The notes below the pieces were generated by a model that worked only from the letters and a program-made list of their open reading frames with translations, did no database searches and had not been told where the DNA came from. From NCBI RefSeq assembly GCF_007845635.1, contig NZ_SELG01000033.1:62001-126000 (forward strand): 64,000 nt of DNA, given 5' to 3'. Below, in pieces: positions 63,882-64,000 of the stretch. Both the position numbers and the translations under genes were made by a program. Numbering within the stretch: position 1 is the stretch's first letter; every line of letters starts with the position of its first letter. The stretch is from Apibacter muscae (lineage in GTDB: Bacteria > Bacteroidota > Bacteroidia > Flavobacteriales > Weeksellaceae).

Positions 63882-64000
63882 ATGAAAAAAATAATATTAG
63901 TAGCCTTTACTATTGTTAGCGTGTTGTCTGTTCATGCCCAAAAAGGGTCTATCATGTTAGGAACAGATTTAGGCTACAGCAGAGTGGATGGCTTTGATGA
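63882..64000 (+). CDS. Second outer-membrane beta-barrel protein, cut by the window edge
   Basis: Thirty-nine complete codons are visible from the ATG at 63882. They read as a signal peptide (MKKIILVAFTIVSVLSVHAQ) and then KGSIMLGTDLGYSRVDGFD. Both the opening and the mature start are close to those of the upstream barrel gene (QKGSILLGGNIGYS), so this is a tandem paralogue. The rest lies beyond the window. Confidence 0.8.
   Translation, partial: MKKIILVAFTIVSVLSVHAQKGSIMLGTDLGYSRVDGFD

Noticed and set aside
1-64000. CRISPR array or complete insertion sequence
   Set aside because: No regularly spaced repeats and no transposase or integrase gene were seen.

Overview
The window is a very AT-rich (about 70% A+T) chromosomal segment from a member of the Bacteroidota, class Flavobacteriia. 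A low-GC Weeksellaceae-type genome such as Apibacter would fit, but the genus is an inference. The evidence is lineage-typical gene content: a Bacteroidetes-type (T6SSiii) ClpV with a PKD-domain partner, DUF4270, DUF4292, DUF4254, DUF3078 and FadL/OmpP1 proteins, a mevalonate-pathway HMG-CoA synthase, and the panC / small glycogen synthase / DUF4270 / glmS neighbourhood. Starts lack convincing Shine-Dalgarno sequences, and many genes carry the Bacteroidetes -7 element TAnnTTTG upstream.

Layout. 1-2845 (minus): end of a type VI secretion locus (tssH/clpV, cut by the window edge, and a PKD membrane protein). 2846-3690: AT-rich desert. 3762-9640: HAD phosphatase, CPA2 antiporter, cinA, CPA1 antiporter. 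9711-14787: Cys-rich small protein, NUDIX plus mnmD, ilvE, a GT39 glycosyltransferase and a LolD-type ATPase. 14803-18783 (minus): a three-gene envelope operon of unknown function. 18784-20423: a long gene-poor stretch that holds an unusual tRNA-like RNA of about 178 nt (19766-19943, minus). 20424-23938: the de novo NAD operon nadA-nadB-nadC. 24035-26805: a Ro60/Rsr (TROVE plus vWA) gene divergent from a WYL regulator. 26841-28254: HxlR regulator divergent from an arginase-family gene. 28402-38578: mvaS, purU, prfC, then (minus) gpmI, glmS, DUF4270 and glycogen synthase. 38695-45209: panC and an LPG-synthase-like membrane protein, then (minus) rplY, prs, an SGNH lipoprotein and a FadL channel. 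45433-47726: feoA-feoB. 47760-53529 (minus): envelope genes (DUF3078, DUF4254, tatA, EnvC-like factor, DUF4292, nucleotidyltransferase) and dut. 53707-58643: HerA-like ATPase, exonuclease with a GIY-YIG-like tail, dnaK. 58739-62388: a small accessory island with SymE-like toxin, XRE regulator, OLD-type ATPase-nuclease, and two broken genes (a Bro-N protein and the tail of a large ATPase). 63251-64000: tandem outer-membrane beta-barrel genes, the second cut by the window edge.

The most interesting object is the tRNA-like RNA. It has a tRNA-like acceptor stem, D-arm, class-II-like extra arm and T-arm, but a large irregular interior in place of a normal anticodon arm. It lies about 4 kb from a Ro60/Rsr gene. 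Bacterial Y RNAs (YrlA) are known to mimic tRNA and partner Rsr, so this may be an unusual Y RNA; an interrupted tRNA or a novel tRNA-like RNA are the alternatives. A second structured element lies directly downstream of rsr. The SymE-to-ATPase stretch is a decaying defence-type island in which the OLD-family gene is the only large gene left intact.
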